Shown: positions 1 through 9,316 of the stretch, piece by piece
How the letters are laid out: the number at the start of each line of letters is the position of its first letter
Position numbering within the stretch: position 1 is the stretch's first letter
Assembly (NCBI GenBank): GCA_964019655.1
Contig: CAXHTR010000007.1
Span: 434,001 to 498,000 of the forward strand
DNA from: Perkinsela sp. pyNocScin1
Taxonomy: Eukaryota; Euglenozoa; Kinetoplastea; Prokinetoplastida; Perkinselidae
DNA: 64,000 nt
Reading direction: 5' to 3'
Position numbers and translations under genes: made by a program
Notes under the pieces: generated by a model
Databases searched by the model: none
What the model was told of the DNA's origin: nothing
The model's input: only the letters and a program-made list of their open reading frames with translations

Positions 1-33
1 GCACATCTATCTCTCTTCCTCTCGATCGAATAA

Positions 34-720
34 ATGCTTGATATTCCACTTCCCATCAGTGTTCTCTTTCTCTGCGCCGACGTGAACACTGATACACGAA
101 GGATGCAGAAACAAATGCTCGACCAGATGTTGCTCATGTCCCATTTATCAAACGGCCATTATATTGAAAGACTTGGAGCAAACAATCTCATAGAGGGCGA
201 AGATTTACATCAGCCGAAGCTCGTGTGTGATCCATGCCGGTGGGGCGGCGTTGTTTGCCAAGGAGGCCACGTCACGAAAGTCGAATGGGATCGAAACTTC
301 AAAATTGGCGAAATGCATATCGAGTGGCTACCAAGAGACGTGCGATCAGCCATAATTGAGGATCAGCGTGTGCAGTCGCTTGACACCAGGCGTCTCCCTA
401 GGGGACTCCGAATATTGCACATTGTAGACTGTGGCCTCAGATCGAAAATTGCCTTCAATACGCTGCCGGAGAAACTCGAGGATCTTGACTTAAATGAAAA
501 CTACATTGAGGGGACAGTTTACATTTTTGACCTTCCGAAGGGCATGCGGCGCATAGACATTCGATGGAATTCGATCGATCGCTTGGTCGTTCACAACGCT
601 TCGCTTCCGGGATGCCTTGAGTTCATCAAGGTGCGCCAGCCAGTGCAAAAAGTCAAAATGGTCGAGATGGAAGGAAGAAAACTCGACAAGCGAGTGATTC
701 GGGAAAAGACTTTTGTGTAG
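34..720 (+). CDS. Secreted LRR protein, family 1, K-K-x-D-x-R-V tail subfamily
   Basis: 228 aa. Residues 1-15 are hydrophobic and end in Cys-Ala before Asp, a probable signal peptide. Residues ~65-87 form an LRR N-cap of plant type (C-R-W-G-G-V-V-C, then VTKVEW). About five LRRs of ~23 residues follow (LPRGLRILHIVDCGL; LPEKLEDLDLNENYIEG). The tail carries VKMVEMEGRKLDKRV, shared with the genes at 1066, 20286, 47286 and 48185. The start is the first ATG after a CT-rich leader. Function is unknown; an extracellular or lumenal binding protein is inferred from the fold. It sits near the window edge but appears complete. Confidence 0.9.
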   Translation: MLDIPLPISVLFLCADVNTDTRRMQKQMLDQMLLMSHLSNGHYIERLGANNLIEGEDLHQPKLVCDPCRWGGVVCQGGHVTKVEWDRNFKIGEMHIEWLPRDVRSAIIEDQRVQSLDTRRLPRGLRILHIVDCGLRSKIAFNTLPEKLEDLDLNENYIEGTVYIFDLPKGMRRIDIRWNSIDRLVVHNASLPGCLEFIKVRQPVQKVKMVEMEGRKLDKRVIREKTFV

Positions 721-1065
721 TTGTGGTGACTTAAAGCGAAAGATGTGATTTGTATAGGCCACATTGACAACCTTCTTATAGTATTGCGAGACAATTGCCA
801 TACCATTTGTTTATGATAGCCTGCATGTCTTAAGCTCTATCAATCTGCCCTCGAGCGAGCTCAATATATTATCTGAAATTCAGCAAAGCATAGCACTCGA
901 TTCTGATATGTTCATCACAAAAAAGTATGGCTCATAAGAGACGATGTGCGTTTTCTAAAATCTTAAAACTTCGCACCAGATCAAGCGCTCACGAGGAATA
1001 CAGAAATTCTTTGATGTCCTGTCGCTCATCGCTTCGACTTTTTAATTTCGAATTTGAAGATATCA
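721..1065. other. Intergenic, no gene seen
   Basis: 345 bp of AT-rich spacer. I see no family relic, RNA gene or repeat. Confidence 0.6.
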
Positions 1066-1899
1066 ATGCTACGTATGCTTTTCACGCAACTCACTCTCCC
1101 TCTCATATACACCGCAGACGCGCAAATCCTCCACGGCCAGCAGACTGCCATGGAAAAACTTGTTCAATCAGACACAACTATGGCCACGAGCTTTGATAAG
1201 CTTCACACCCACCCAGGAGGATCTATCCATGACTGCTGCACATGGCTCGGCGTGGAGTGCACGGGAGGCATTGTGACTGAAATGGTCCTACCGCACTGCT
1301 TCATCACCTTGGACTTACGCTTCCTCCCACCGACGCTGCGCTTCTTCCACCACCGCGAGCGCTACCTTAATGTGACATACAGTGTGCGCTTCCTCCCGCG
1401 AGACCTCCGCTACATGTACATCCGATCAGTGAGTTTGTACAATGTGGGGTCTTCGATAGATAAAGGCGTGTTTGACGCGGCATATCTTCCGACACACTCA
1501 GAAGAAATTCACATCTGCTTTCGCGTTCAATTGTGGTCAACAGTAATTATTAGTAAAATTCCGCCAAATTTGCGATTTCTGCACATCGGCTGCTCTCCAA
1601 GTGTCGAGAAAATTGTGGTGGACAATACAAAGCTGCCACCTGGGTTGATTTCATTACGCGTTTTCAAGGATGCACAAGATGCCAAAGTTAAAGTTTTGAC
1701 GTTGAATGGAAAGAAACCTGACCCTCGGGTCAGAGCGTATCATCGCGAGCAGCTTCTGTACAAGCGCGACAAGGCGCCGATGGAGCTCATCGATGGCAAA
1801 TACCTGCGATCGTTCGATGCCAAGTGGGAGGCGCTGTCGAGAGGGATTGGTGTAGCGCAGCGCTCATTGGACTTTTTATTGGAGGAGTGCCGGCATTGA
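1066..1899 (+). CDS. Secreted LRR protein, family 1, long charged tail
   Basis: 277 aa from the ATG at 1066; the frame runs further upstream only through a TTG, and a second ATG at 1075 is possible. The N-terminus MLRMLFTQLTLPLIYTAD is a probable signal. An N-cap with C-C-T-W-L-G-V-E-C follows. The four to five LRRs are degenerate and lack the usual NxFSG core. The repeat block ends in KVKVLTLNGKKPDPRV, the tail motif of the gene at 34, then about 60 charged residues not seen in other members. Adjacent placement and the shared tail suggest a tandem duplicate of the first gene that has since diverged. Confidence 0.85.
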   Translation: MLRMLFTQLTLPLIYTADAQILHGQQTAMEKLVQSDTTMATSFDKLHTHPGGSIHDCCTWLGVECTGGIVTEMVLPHCFITLDLRFLPPTLRFFHHRERYLNVTYSVRFLPRDLRYMYIRSVSLYNVGSSIDKGVFDAAYLPTHSEEIHICFRVQLWSTVIISKIPPNLRFLHIGCSPSVEKIVVDNTKLPPGLISLRVFKDAQDAKVKVLTLNGKKPDPRVRAYHREQLLYKRDKAPMELIDGKYLRSFDAKWEALSRGIGVAQRSLDFLLEECRH

Positions 1900-2127
1900 T
1901 TCGGGTTTTTATGATGCTTATCAAAAATGCGCTGCTTATGCGTTATGGCTCAGGTCTTACCATTCCTTCACATGAAGCAGGTATTAAGTCTCTCTTTAAC
2001 CATATAAACAGCGATTGAAATGTCTCATGATCACCCAGCGCAATCTATGAACACCTGTGGAAGGGTTATGTTATCAAAAATGTATTCTCGAATTTCCATT
2101 GAAGTCAACTAATTTCTCAATATCACG

Positions 2128-2973
2128 ATGCCCTACCTCTCAAAGCTTTTCCTTTTCGCAGACATCACCGGAGCAGGAAGATTTGATGCAGGCTCTGTGT
2201 CACAACAAACAGCCATGGAGATCCTGTGCGGATCTGTTAAAAATCTGAAAAAAGTGCAGGACAAGAATGGCGATTTCATGCCCATCGAGCGCTGGAAGGG
2301 CCTCAAATTTGACAGCGATGGTAACCTCGTAGACATCAATTTTGACTCGAATACTCTTACTTATCTCTTCGATGAGGGTGGAGCTCAGCCTGAAGAGTCC
2401 TCTATAGGGCCTGGAGGTTCCATGGACCTCCAGTGGATTCCGTCGACAGTGACTTCGTTTAGCATTGCGGATCTTGAGATGATTGGGTCGCTGAATACGG
2501 CTGATTTGCCCCGAAAACTGCAAATATTCGATGTATCCTTCAATGAATTTGAGGGAGAGATCGGCACGGGCGGTCTTCCAGAGACGCTGAAGGTGCTTAA
2601 CATTCAGTACAATAATTTCTCGGGATCTCTCATACTCGCTGCCCTCCCACGCGGCCTCGACCGTTTCTTCGCGACACAGAATGCGTTTACGGGGGAAATC
2701 AAGCTTCAGGACCTACCGCCGCAAATTTCCGTTTTTGCAGTGGAGCAAAACGATCTCAGTGGGGAAATCAGTATGCGGCATATTCCGCTCAGCATCGAGC
2801 GGCTCGACCTCACGCACAACGACTTTGGGCAAGATGTCCTTGTCGTGCGGCGTATGGCGAGATGGAAGTATCGGTGCATCCAAATCGATAAGGAAAAGTT
2901 TGAAAAAATAGTTGACGACGAAGGCGATGATATTTCATATCTGCTCCCTGGCATAAGGTCGGCTATAGAGTGA
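2128..2973 (+). CDS. Secreted LRR protein, family 1, KVQD/GPGGS subfamily
   Basis: 281 aa. The N-terminus MPYLSKLFLFAD precedes GAGRFDAGS and SQQTAMEIL. Instead of the cysteine N-cap it has KVQDKNGDFMPIERWKGL, then FDSDGN, an acidic linker and IGPGGSMDLQWIPSTV. About six 23-residue LRRs follow. The end is QDVLVVRR and then KIVDDEGDDI, the C-cap found in many paralogues. The genes at 3420 and 5795 are close relatives in tandem, and the minus-strand gene at 32005 is a more distant one. The absence of the two cap cysteines is shared by the three tandem copies, so it is a lineage trait and not damage. Confidence 0.9.
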   Translation: MPYLSKLFLFADITGAGRFDAGSVSQQTAMEILCGSVKNLKKVQDKNGDFMPIERWKGLKFDSDGNLVDINFDSNTLTYLFDEGGAQPEESSIGPGGSMDLQWIPSTVTSFSIADLEMIGSLNTADLPRKLQIFDVSFNEFEGEIGTGGLPETLKVLNIQYNNFSGSLILAALPRGLDRFFATQNAFTGEIKLQDLPPQISVFAVEQNDLSGEISMRHIPLSIERLDLTHNDFGQDVLVVRRMARWKYRCIQIDKEKFEKIVDDEGDDISYLLPGIRSAIE

Positions 2974-3419
2974 ATGAATGAATGGGATTATTGATTAAAG
3001 GATAGAGTTCTTTTTCATTGGACTTTGGAAAGTGACACATTCAGTATATTGTAATTCTCTCAGATTTTCAAAGAAGATCATGAATGAGACCTGCAGTGCA
3101 TTGACCTGGACAATATAACTTGATTTCACGTACTGAAGAATCGCGCTCTCTCTGAAATGGTAAAAGACATGCGATAGATGTACTGCGCCTTTGTCGCATG
3201 GATTTGGACACCGCATCCCGAACAAAACCTGATCTTTGATAAAAAAACACTGAATTACTTACAATTGAATCGAATTTCATAATGGGCACATTCACGTGAC
3301 TCAGCATTCGTAGAAAGCTCCTTTTGCATTTCGATAGATCATACCTCTATTTCTCAATCTCTCGTTGTATTTCTGTCGTGAGATTCTCCATTTTATTCAT
3401 CCATTGTACAACTCATAGA
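2974..3419. other. Intergenic, no gene seen
   Basis: 446 bp between close paralogues. No convincing coding relic or RNA gene. Confidence 0.6.
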
Positions 3420-4244
3420 ATGCCAAAGCTTCTCCTACTCGCAGACCTGCCTGGTGCTGGGCGATTTAACATAGACTGCATGTCCCAGCAGATGGCCATG
3501 GAGACCCTCTGCGCAGATGTCGAAAATATTCACAAAGTGCAAGATGCAAACGGTGATTTTATGCCCATCGAAAGCTGGAGCGGCCTGAAGTTCGACAGTG
3601 ATGGCAACATATCCGAAATCGACTTTGATTCAAACTATGGCGCAAACCTCTTCCGTGACGAAGATGAGCCAGAAGTTGATGAGAACCCACCGATAGGTCC
3701 TGGTGGATCCATGGAACTCCAGTGGATCCCGCAGTCAGTACGCAAATTTTTCATGCAAGAAGTTCGTATCAGTGGCACAGTTGATACGCACAAGCTCCCT
3801 CGAAGGCTCGAAGAATTCGATATTTCCAAGAATAAGTTCACTGGGGAATTTCGAACGGAAGGTCTCCCAGACACTTTGCGCGTCCTGAACATTCAGATGA
3901 ACAATCTTTCGGGGTCTCTCAGTATCGCTGCTATCCCACGCTGTATGCACCGGTTCTACGCTTCGTACAACAATTTTAGCGGAGAAGTCAACCTCAATGA
4001 CTTACCTCCGGAAATCGCTGTCTTCCATGTCCAACATAATGCGCTTTGCGGGAGTATAAGCATGCAGCATATTCCCTTGAGCATCAAACACATGGACATC
4101 AGGCATAACAAGTTCTCGCAAGATGTCCTTGTCGTGCAAGCGACTGCGGATCCAGACTATCAGCGAATCAGCATCGACAGGGATAAGTTTGCGAAAATTG
4201 TCGATGACGAAGGCCATGATGTGAAAGACAAGTTTCGGGCATAG
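3420..4244 (+). CDS. Secreted LRR protein, family 1, KVQD/GPGGS subfamily
   Basis: 274 aa from the ATG at 3420 (MPKLLLLADLPGAGRF). The frame is open upstream but only to a TTG, and alignment with the genes at 2128 and 5795 supports this start. Architecture matches 2128: KVQDANGDFMPIESWSGL, FDSDGN, an acidic linker longer than in the sisters (EDEPEVDEN), IGPGGSMELQWIP, about six LRRs (MNNLSGSL, YNNFSGEV), QDVLVVQ and a KIVDDEGHDV cap. Linker length is the main difference between the three tandem copies. Confidence 0.9.
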   Translation: MPKLLLLADLPGAGRFNIDCMSQQMAMETLCADVENIHKVQDANGDFMPIESWSGLKFDSDGNISEIDFDSNYGANLFRDEDEPEVDENPPIGPGGSMELQWIPQSVRKFFMQEVRISGTVDTHKLPRRLEEFDISKNKFTGEFRTEGLPDTLRVLNIQMNNLSGSLSIAAIPRCMHRFYASYNNFSGEVNLNDLPPEIAVFHVQHNALCGSISMQHIPLSIKHMDIRHNKFSQDVLVVQATADPDYQRISIDRDKFAKIVDDEGHDVKDKFRA

Positions 4245-4711
4245 TGCATTTGCGTGACATACGTCTAATCTCTTCGAATATGAAATTATGAAAATGAGAA
4301 TTATACTGAGAGTTTAGTAGATATTTTCGGCCTATCACACTATGCCACGCTAGAATTGTAGAAATTGATTTTTTTTTGGTGCTTGAATGCTTGTCAAAGT
4401 AAAGAAAAGGGTCTCTTAGCATCGCACTTGAGATAAAGGATACACGCACGTTGAGGCTTCGTATTCTGAAAGATCACAAAGGTTTTTGAAGTGTTGTACT
4501 GTGTAGCAAATTTTGCATTTGCAGATAAAACCCAGTGTGATTGAAGTTCATGGCAACTATATGGCTCTACTTATCAAGTTTTAATCAAAGAACGAGCCTA
4601 TTTCATTGTCAAAAGTGTAAATTCGTCGATGTTCTTCAAAGCTATCTTTCAGGCCACACTTTACTTTCCTGTATCTCTACTTGATGAATTTCAGTCTTTT
4701 TCTCACATTCA
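4245..4711. other. Intergenic, no gene seen
   Basis: 467 bp, AT-rich with one T8 run. It ends in a CT-rich stretch before the next start. No relic found. Confidence 0.6.
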
Positions 4712-5428
4712 ATGCACCTCATCTTCACACACTTCGCCCTTATCAGTTCAGCTGACTGCACTGTCATTCCGGACCAAAATAGAGCACAGAGCGACAGACA
4801 AAGGCAAACAGCACTTTTCCAACTTTTGTTTTCTGATATCTCGCCCCCAAACATAGAGCTCATGTCTGAACGCAAACCCTTTAGCGATCTTTGTAACTGG
4901 GGCACCGGATTTTTGGGACACGGTCGCACATTTCGAGTCCGCTGCAACGGTGAGGTGCTCGAAAGCCTCACGATGATGCGGATTCGTGGTGAGAATCTTC
5001 ATCTTGATTACATGCCGAGCACTGTGCGGTACATGCAGATCCAGTACTGCGAGCAGCAGTACGCGGTGGAGACCCGCCGGCTGCCGCGACTGGCAGAGCA
5101 GGTGCACATCAGCAACAATTACATTTATGGGACAATTGACCTGAGAGCTTTGCCCGAGAACCTCGAGCACTTCAATGCGTCTGCGAATGCGATAATCGGG
5201 CCAATCATACTGAGCCACCTACCCGTCAAGCTCACTTTACTCAACCTGTCTTCGAACCAGATCCGACAGCGGGTCGTGCATTTCCATCAGATTCCGCGCA
5301 CGCTTCGCACAGTTGATTTACAGAATAATTCGATTAAGGCGGTGCAGCCACTCAATCATGGCAGCGGCAGCCTTGGGTCGACGCATTTCCGCGGGGACTT
5401 TCGATTGGCAGAAGATTTTGAAGAATAG
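4712..5428 (+). CDS. Secreted LRR protein, family 1, divergent N-cap
   Basis: 238 aa. The N-terminus MHLIFTHFALISSAD fits the family signal. The following segment is polar and Gln/Arg-rich and lacks the GRFD and SDQ signatures. The cap has C-N-W-G-T-G at ~62 and R-V-R-C-N-G ~14 residues later, so both cysteines are kept. Five LRRs follow (NYIYGTIDL, NAIIGPIIL, NQIRQRVV), the last with LQNNSIKAVQPL. The C-terminus is Gly/Ser- and Asp/Glu-containing without a recognised cap. It sits between members of the KVQD subfamily but is closer in style to the genes at 34 and 63169. Confidence 0.87.
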   Translation: MHLIFTHFALISSADCTVIPDQNRAQSDRQRQTALFQLLFSDISPPNIELMSERKPFSDLCNWGTGFLGHGRTFRVRCNGEVLESLTMMRIRGENLHLDYMPSTVRYMQIQYCEQQYAVETRRLPRLAEQVHISNNYIYGTIDLRALPENLEHFNASANAIIGPIILSHLPVKLTLLNLSSNQIRQRVVHFHQIPRTLRTVDLQNNSIKAVQPLNHGSGSLGSTHFRGDFRLAEDFEE

Positions 5429-5794
5429 ATGATAATGGGGTGATCTCGTAGGAGATGGTTCATAAGATCTTTATGTATTCGTATTTCAGTTGCTTTATCT
5501 AGAGAGGAAGACAGCGAACGCTCGAGGCTCTTTGATACGTGTTAAAAAGAAAAAATGCTTCCAAAATCAAATTTGAGCGCTTTGATTGCAAAGAATTCGA
5601 TGAATGTCGCCTTACTCTATCAAATGTCAAAAACGCTCATCGCTGCTGCGCTTTTACCTTCAAAGGGCGCAGGGGCCATCTTTGTAAGCCCACGCCTTCC
5701 TTACTTAATCTTCTAAATTCAACCTTAGCAGAGCATAACTTATGAATTTATTATTTTTCAAGCTGCTTGACCACTTTTCAAAAATCGAATACAC
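5429..5794. other. Intergenic, no gene seen
   Basis: 366 bp. A short open frame from 5539 shows no family resemblance and I do not call it. Confidence 0.55.
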
Positions 5795-6616
5795 ATGAAT
5801 CTTCATACAATGCGTAGCGTACCAGAACTCTTCCTTTTTGCGGACATTCCTGGTGCCGGGCGCTTCAACATGGACTGCCTGTCCCAGCAGATGGCCATGG
5901 AGGCCCTCTGCGCAGATGTCGAAAATTTAGACAAAGTCCAAGATGCAGACGGTGATTTCATTCCCATCGAGAGCTGGAAAGGTCTAAAGTTCGACAGCGA
6001 TGGAAACGTCTCCGAAATTGATTTTGATTGCAACCAGATGCTGCGCTTTATCCCTGGCGAAAGCCAAACCATCGGCCCAGGTGGGTCCATGCATCTGCAA
6101 TGCATCCCGCAGTCAGTGACTTCGTTCAGCATGCAAAACGCTCTCATAGGTGGAACAGTGGACACGTCAAAGCTCCCACGAGGACTGAAAAAGTTTGATA
6201 TTTCGCTCAACTGTTTTTTCGGAGAATTCAATATGGCAGGCCTCCCGGATACGCTGCGCGTGCTCAACATCCCAAACAATAGCCTATCAGGGTCGCTCAT
6301 CCTTTCTGAAATCCCGCGAAAAGCGCTGCAGGTTGACATCTCGTACAACGATTTCACAGGAAAAGTTCGGTTTGAAGACTTGCCACCTGAGATTCGAAGT
6401 TTTACTGCTCGAACCAATAAGCTCTGTGGGGAAATCAGCCTGCAAAGTATTCCCAGGAGCGTTGGCCACTTGGACATCAGAGGGAACGAGTTTGCACAAG
6501 ATGTCCTTGTGGTGCGGGCGACCGATAAGCCGAAGTACGGTCGTTTTCGCATCGATACGAAAAAGTTTGGGAAAGTTCTTGATGATAACGGCGTTGATGT
6601 CACGTATTGGTTTTGA
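5795..6616 (+). CDS. Secreted LRR protein, family 1, KVQD/GPGGS subfamily
   Basis: 273 aa. The ATG at 5810 (MRSVPELFLFAD) is an alternative start and fits the family pattern equally well. KVQDADGDFIPIESWKGL, FDSDGN and IGPGGSMHLQCIPQSV match the genes at 2128 and 3420, with a shorter linker. Six LRRs follow, then QDVLVVRA and a KVLDDNGVDV cap. Third member of the tandem triplet, separated from the second by the unrelated-subfamily gene at 4712, which implies duplication and insertion events within the array. Confidence 0.9.
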   Translation: MNLHTMRSVPELFLFADIPGAGRFNMDCLSQQMAMEALCADVENLDKVQDADGDFIPIESWKGLKFDSDGNVSEIDFDCNQMLRFIPGESQTIGPGGSMHLQCIPQSVTSFSMQNALIGGTVDTSKLPRGLKKFDISLNCFFGEFNMAGLPDTLRVLNIPNNSLSGSLILSEIPRKALQVDISYNDFTGKVRFEDLPPEIRSFTARTNKLCGEISLQSIPRSVGHLDIRGNEFAQDVLVVRATDKPKYGRFRIDTKKFGKVLDDNGVDVTYWF

Positions 6617-6760
6617 GGGTAGGGCTAAGGGGCTTTGAAAGTATAAAGGTTTGAGATATGCAGAAAATTGAGTAAAAAGGTATTACTGGAATTGACCTTT
6701 TTTATCTTATCAGTCCCAAAATGCGTTTTCGCTGAGAATTTTTCTCAAAATAAATTTGAA

Positions 6761-7594
6761 ATGCCAATAGCACTCTTTTTCACAGCCGACATAGCAGCTG
6801 GCCGCATCGATACATTGCTCCTCAGCGACCAGGCTTGCATGGAGCTCATCGCTGAGGGTCTGCATGAGCTAGACAGGCGTGAGTTTCAGGATGCCAGTGG
6901 CAGCTATCTGGACGTGTGCGACTGGCAAGCTGTCGCGTGCGACGCAGATGGGGCAGTCACAACAATCTACTGGAGGCCCGGCCATGGGCCGAAGCACCCG
7001 GGATTATTCGAAGCACGCTTCCTTCCACAGAAGCTGCATACGCTCGTCATATTTGGTGCACCACTCAGCGGAAATTTTGACGTGGCATCACTGCCACAAA
7101 ACTTACGCTCGCTAGCGCTTCAGAATGTACGATTTAGCGGAAATTTTGACTTCACAGCGCTGCCATCAGCGCTCGAAAGCGTTCAGGTCTCACTCAGTGG
7201 TTTTGGCCCTGTGCTGAATTTGACAGCCCTCCCAAGTAAACTTACCAAGCTGATTGCGCAGATCAGCAAGTTTGCAGGGACTGTCAGCCTTGAGAGTTTA
7301 CCGATGGGACTCCGGTCGCTCATCATCGACCAGAACGCGCTGGAGGGGACGCTTTCGTTGTCGAAACTTCCTGACGCACTTGAAGTGCTGAATGTCTCGA
7401 ACAACAATTTTTCAGGGGAACTCGAGATCAAAACTTTTCCGGAGAGCTTGCGAAATCTCTGCATCTATGGGAACTCCTTTACAGGTGAAATCGACCTCAG
7501 TAGCGCGCCAGCGTTTCTATCGTTGATGGCTGTGAAAGGCGACCCAGTCGTGGTGCCCTGGCCAGAAGGGACGAGCATGAAAATTCAGCTTTGA
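6761..7594 (+). CDS. Secreted LRR protein, family 1
   Basis: 277 aa from the ATG at 6761 (MPIALFFTADIAAGRID). The frame extends upstream only to a TTG. Residues ~24-31 are LSDQACME. The N-cap is complete: FQDASGSYLDVCDWQAVAC, then DGAVTTIYW. Eight LRRs follow with mixed quality (SLSGFGPVLNL to NNNFSGELEI). The C-terminus (VVVPWPEGTSMKIQL) is a variant ending without the IVDE cap. No membrane segment after the signal. Canonical member and a good reference for the family layout. Confidence 0.9.
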   Translation: MPIALFFTADIAAGRIDTLLLSDQACMELIAEGLHELDRREFQDASGSYLDVCDWQAVACDADGAVTTIYWRPGHGPKHPGLFEARFLPQKLHTLVIFGAPLSGNFDVASLPQNLRSLALQNVRFSGNFDFTALPSALESVQVSLSGFGPVLNLTALPSKLTKLIAQISKFAGTVSLESLPMGLRSLIIDQNALEGTLSLSKLPDALEVLNVSNNNFSGELEIKTFPESLRNLCIYGNSFTGEIDLSSAPAFLSLMAVKGDPVVVPWPEGTSMKIQL

Positions 7595-8005
7595 GGAGGG
7601 AGTGTGAAATTGTTGATAGAGGAGCTTGTTTACTTGGAGAAAAGTGGGACGATAGAGTAAGTGAGTTTATACTTTTCTTCTCTCCATATCCAATTAGATG
7701 CATTTGCTATCAATTGCGCACAATATTTTCACTCAATGAGGTAAGATCGTAAAAAAAATTACGCAACTCTTTCAAATCGAGTCTGCGTGACTAAAAATCA
7801 CCGAAGTACGATGACTGCCAAAAAATGAGAGTTTATTTTTATTTTTGCAAACTCACATGACTGGCGAGTTGACACACCACTAGGGTGCACTTAGTATGCT
7901 GACGCTCGAGATTTTCATGGCTTACCAACCTTTTTGATCGGTTTGGTATTAAGCGCCCAAAGAGCTTTTCAGGGCTTCTCATTTTCCATTTCAATCAATT
8001 ACCAA
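7595..8005. other. Intergenic, no gene seen
   Basis: 411 bp with no recognisable relic. The frame upstream of the next ATG is open but probably untranslated leader. Confidence 0.55.
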
Positions 8006-8860
8006 ATGTTTCCGCTTCTGTCCACCATTGATATGCCCATCGGCCGCTTCGACGTCTCTGATCTGAGTGACCAGCAGCGCATGGAGCTCATCTACGAAGG
8101 ATTCGACGAGAGCGACAGGGAAATGGTTCAGTATCCCAACGGCGACTTTGTTGCGGTCTGTGACTGGTCATGCATCACATGCGATGCAGAGGGTAAAGTA
8201 ATAGGAATTTCGTGGGAAGGTTGGAAAGGACCATCCAAAGAGGGATCTCTGAGAACGCATAACCTTCCACCAAAGCTGAGATGGTTGTTTATCAGCCGCT
8301 CGATGCTTGGCGGATCATTCGATGCAGACGGGCTCCCAAGGGACCTCAAGGAGCTCAGTCTCCTTGAAACGCAATTTTTAGGAACATTCGCCTTTGAGTC
8401 CATCCCACGAGGTATGATTCGCTTGAAAATTTATCGGTCCGAATTCACGGGTAGCATCAACCTGAAATGTCTTCCAGAAAGCCTTACTAGTCTTGAGGCA
8501 CAGTCATGCATGTTTTCAGGCGCAATATCCCTCGAAAGTCTCCCACCGCAGCTTATGGAGCTCAATCTGAGCTATAACGGTCTCACAGGGACCATCAGCC
8601 TCGACACCCTGCCTCCCAAGATCGAGAGTATCGATCTATCGTACAACATGCTTTCGGGGAGTCTGCGCGTGGAAAATGTACCGGAGAGCATGCGATCGCT
8701 CAGTATATATGCAAACGCGTTTGAAGGGGTGCTCGACCTTCGAGAGGCGCCGCCGAATCTCACTGTTTACTACACAGAGTACATGGACAGGGAGTATGTC
8801 AAGGTGGGCAATGAAGGGTTGGAAGTTATTGAAAAAGACATTGGCATTTGCATGCCGTAG
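8006..8860 (+). CDS. Secreted LRR protein, family 1, xLxVI tail
   Basis: 284 aa from the ATG at 8006 (MFPLLSTIDMPIGRFD). LSDQQRMELIYEGFDE precedes an intact cap (CDWSCITCDAEGKVIGISW). About seven LRRs follow, the later ones most regular (YNGLTGTISL, YNMLSGSLRV). The tail is GNEGLEVIEKDI, similar to the PxLKVI ends at 10794 and 12027. The signal is short and ends in Asp. The array at this point alternates tail types without evident order. Confidence 0.9.
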   Translation: MFPLLSTIDMPIGRFDVSDLSDQQRMELIYEGFDESDREMVQYPNGDFVAVCDWSCITCDAEGKVIGISWEGWKGPSKEGSLRTHNLPPKLRWLFISRSMLGGSFDADGLPRDLKELSLLETQFLGTFAFESIPRGMIRLKIYRSEFTGSINLKCLPESLTSLEAQSCMFSGAISLESLPPQLMELNLSYNGLTGTISLDTLPPKIESIDLSYNMLSGSLRVENVPESMRSLSIYANAFEGVLDLREAPPNLTVYYTEYMDREYVKVGNEGLEVIEKDIGICMP

Positions 8861-9316
8861 GCAGAAGGATTGTCAGGGCTACATAAATTATTTACAAATA
8901 CGCATAGCTTTCTGATGGTGCTGTGTGAATGAATGAGTTTTTAACTTTCTCACAGTAAAGAGTGCCTCATCAGTTTTATACATACGCATGAAGATCATTT
9001 CATGGATATATGTACTTGATTTTGAGTGCGGAAGCAAACGCAAAGCATTGCATACCGCATTCACGGAGAAGAATGTGTTCCGGGTGTGTTCTTACAGGCA
9101 AAAGTCCGAAAATTAACGTCAAAGTTCTTTTCTTAACGTCATAGTTTTTTTCGTAATGTCAAAGTTTTCCTCTGAGTGGAAGTGCACTTGCGAATTTTCC
9201 ACTTAATTTTGACCCTGGTCAGAGACTATTGCCATTGATATCATCAATACAGACAATTGGAAAACTTCAAGTACAACTGGAATGCTTTTTCCAAAAAATC
9301 TCTTTTTTCAAGTAAG
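8861..9316. other. Intergenic with a small tandem repeat
   Basis: 456 bp without a gene. It contains the three-copy 20-bp repeat at 9113-9172. Confidence 0.6.
9113..9172. repeat. 20-bp tandem repeat, three imperfect copies
   Basis: Units begin at 9113, 9133 and 9153. They share TTAACGTCAAAGTT-like sequence followed by T-rich ends; the third starts GTAATGTC. About 150 bp upstream of the gene at 9317. Role unknown. Confidence 0.8.

Noticed and set aside
5539-5745. Small open frame in the spacer before 5795
   Set aside because: No signal, no family motif and no recognisable domain.
5803-6603. Long antisense open frame (266 codons) opposite the gene at 5795
   Set aside because: Shadow frame created by LRR codon bias; no family resemblance, and the plus-strand protein is canonical.
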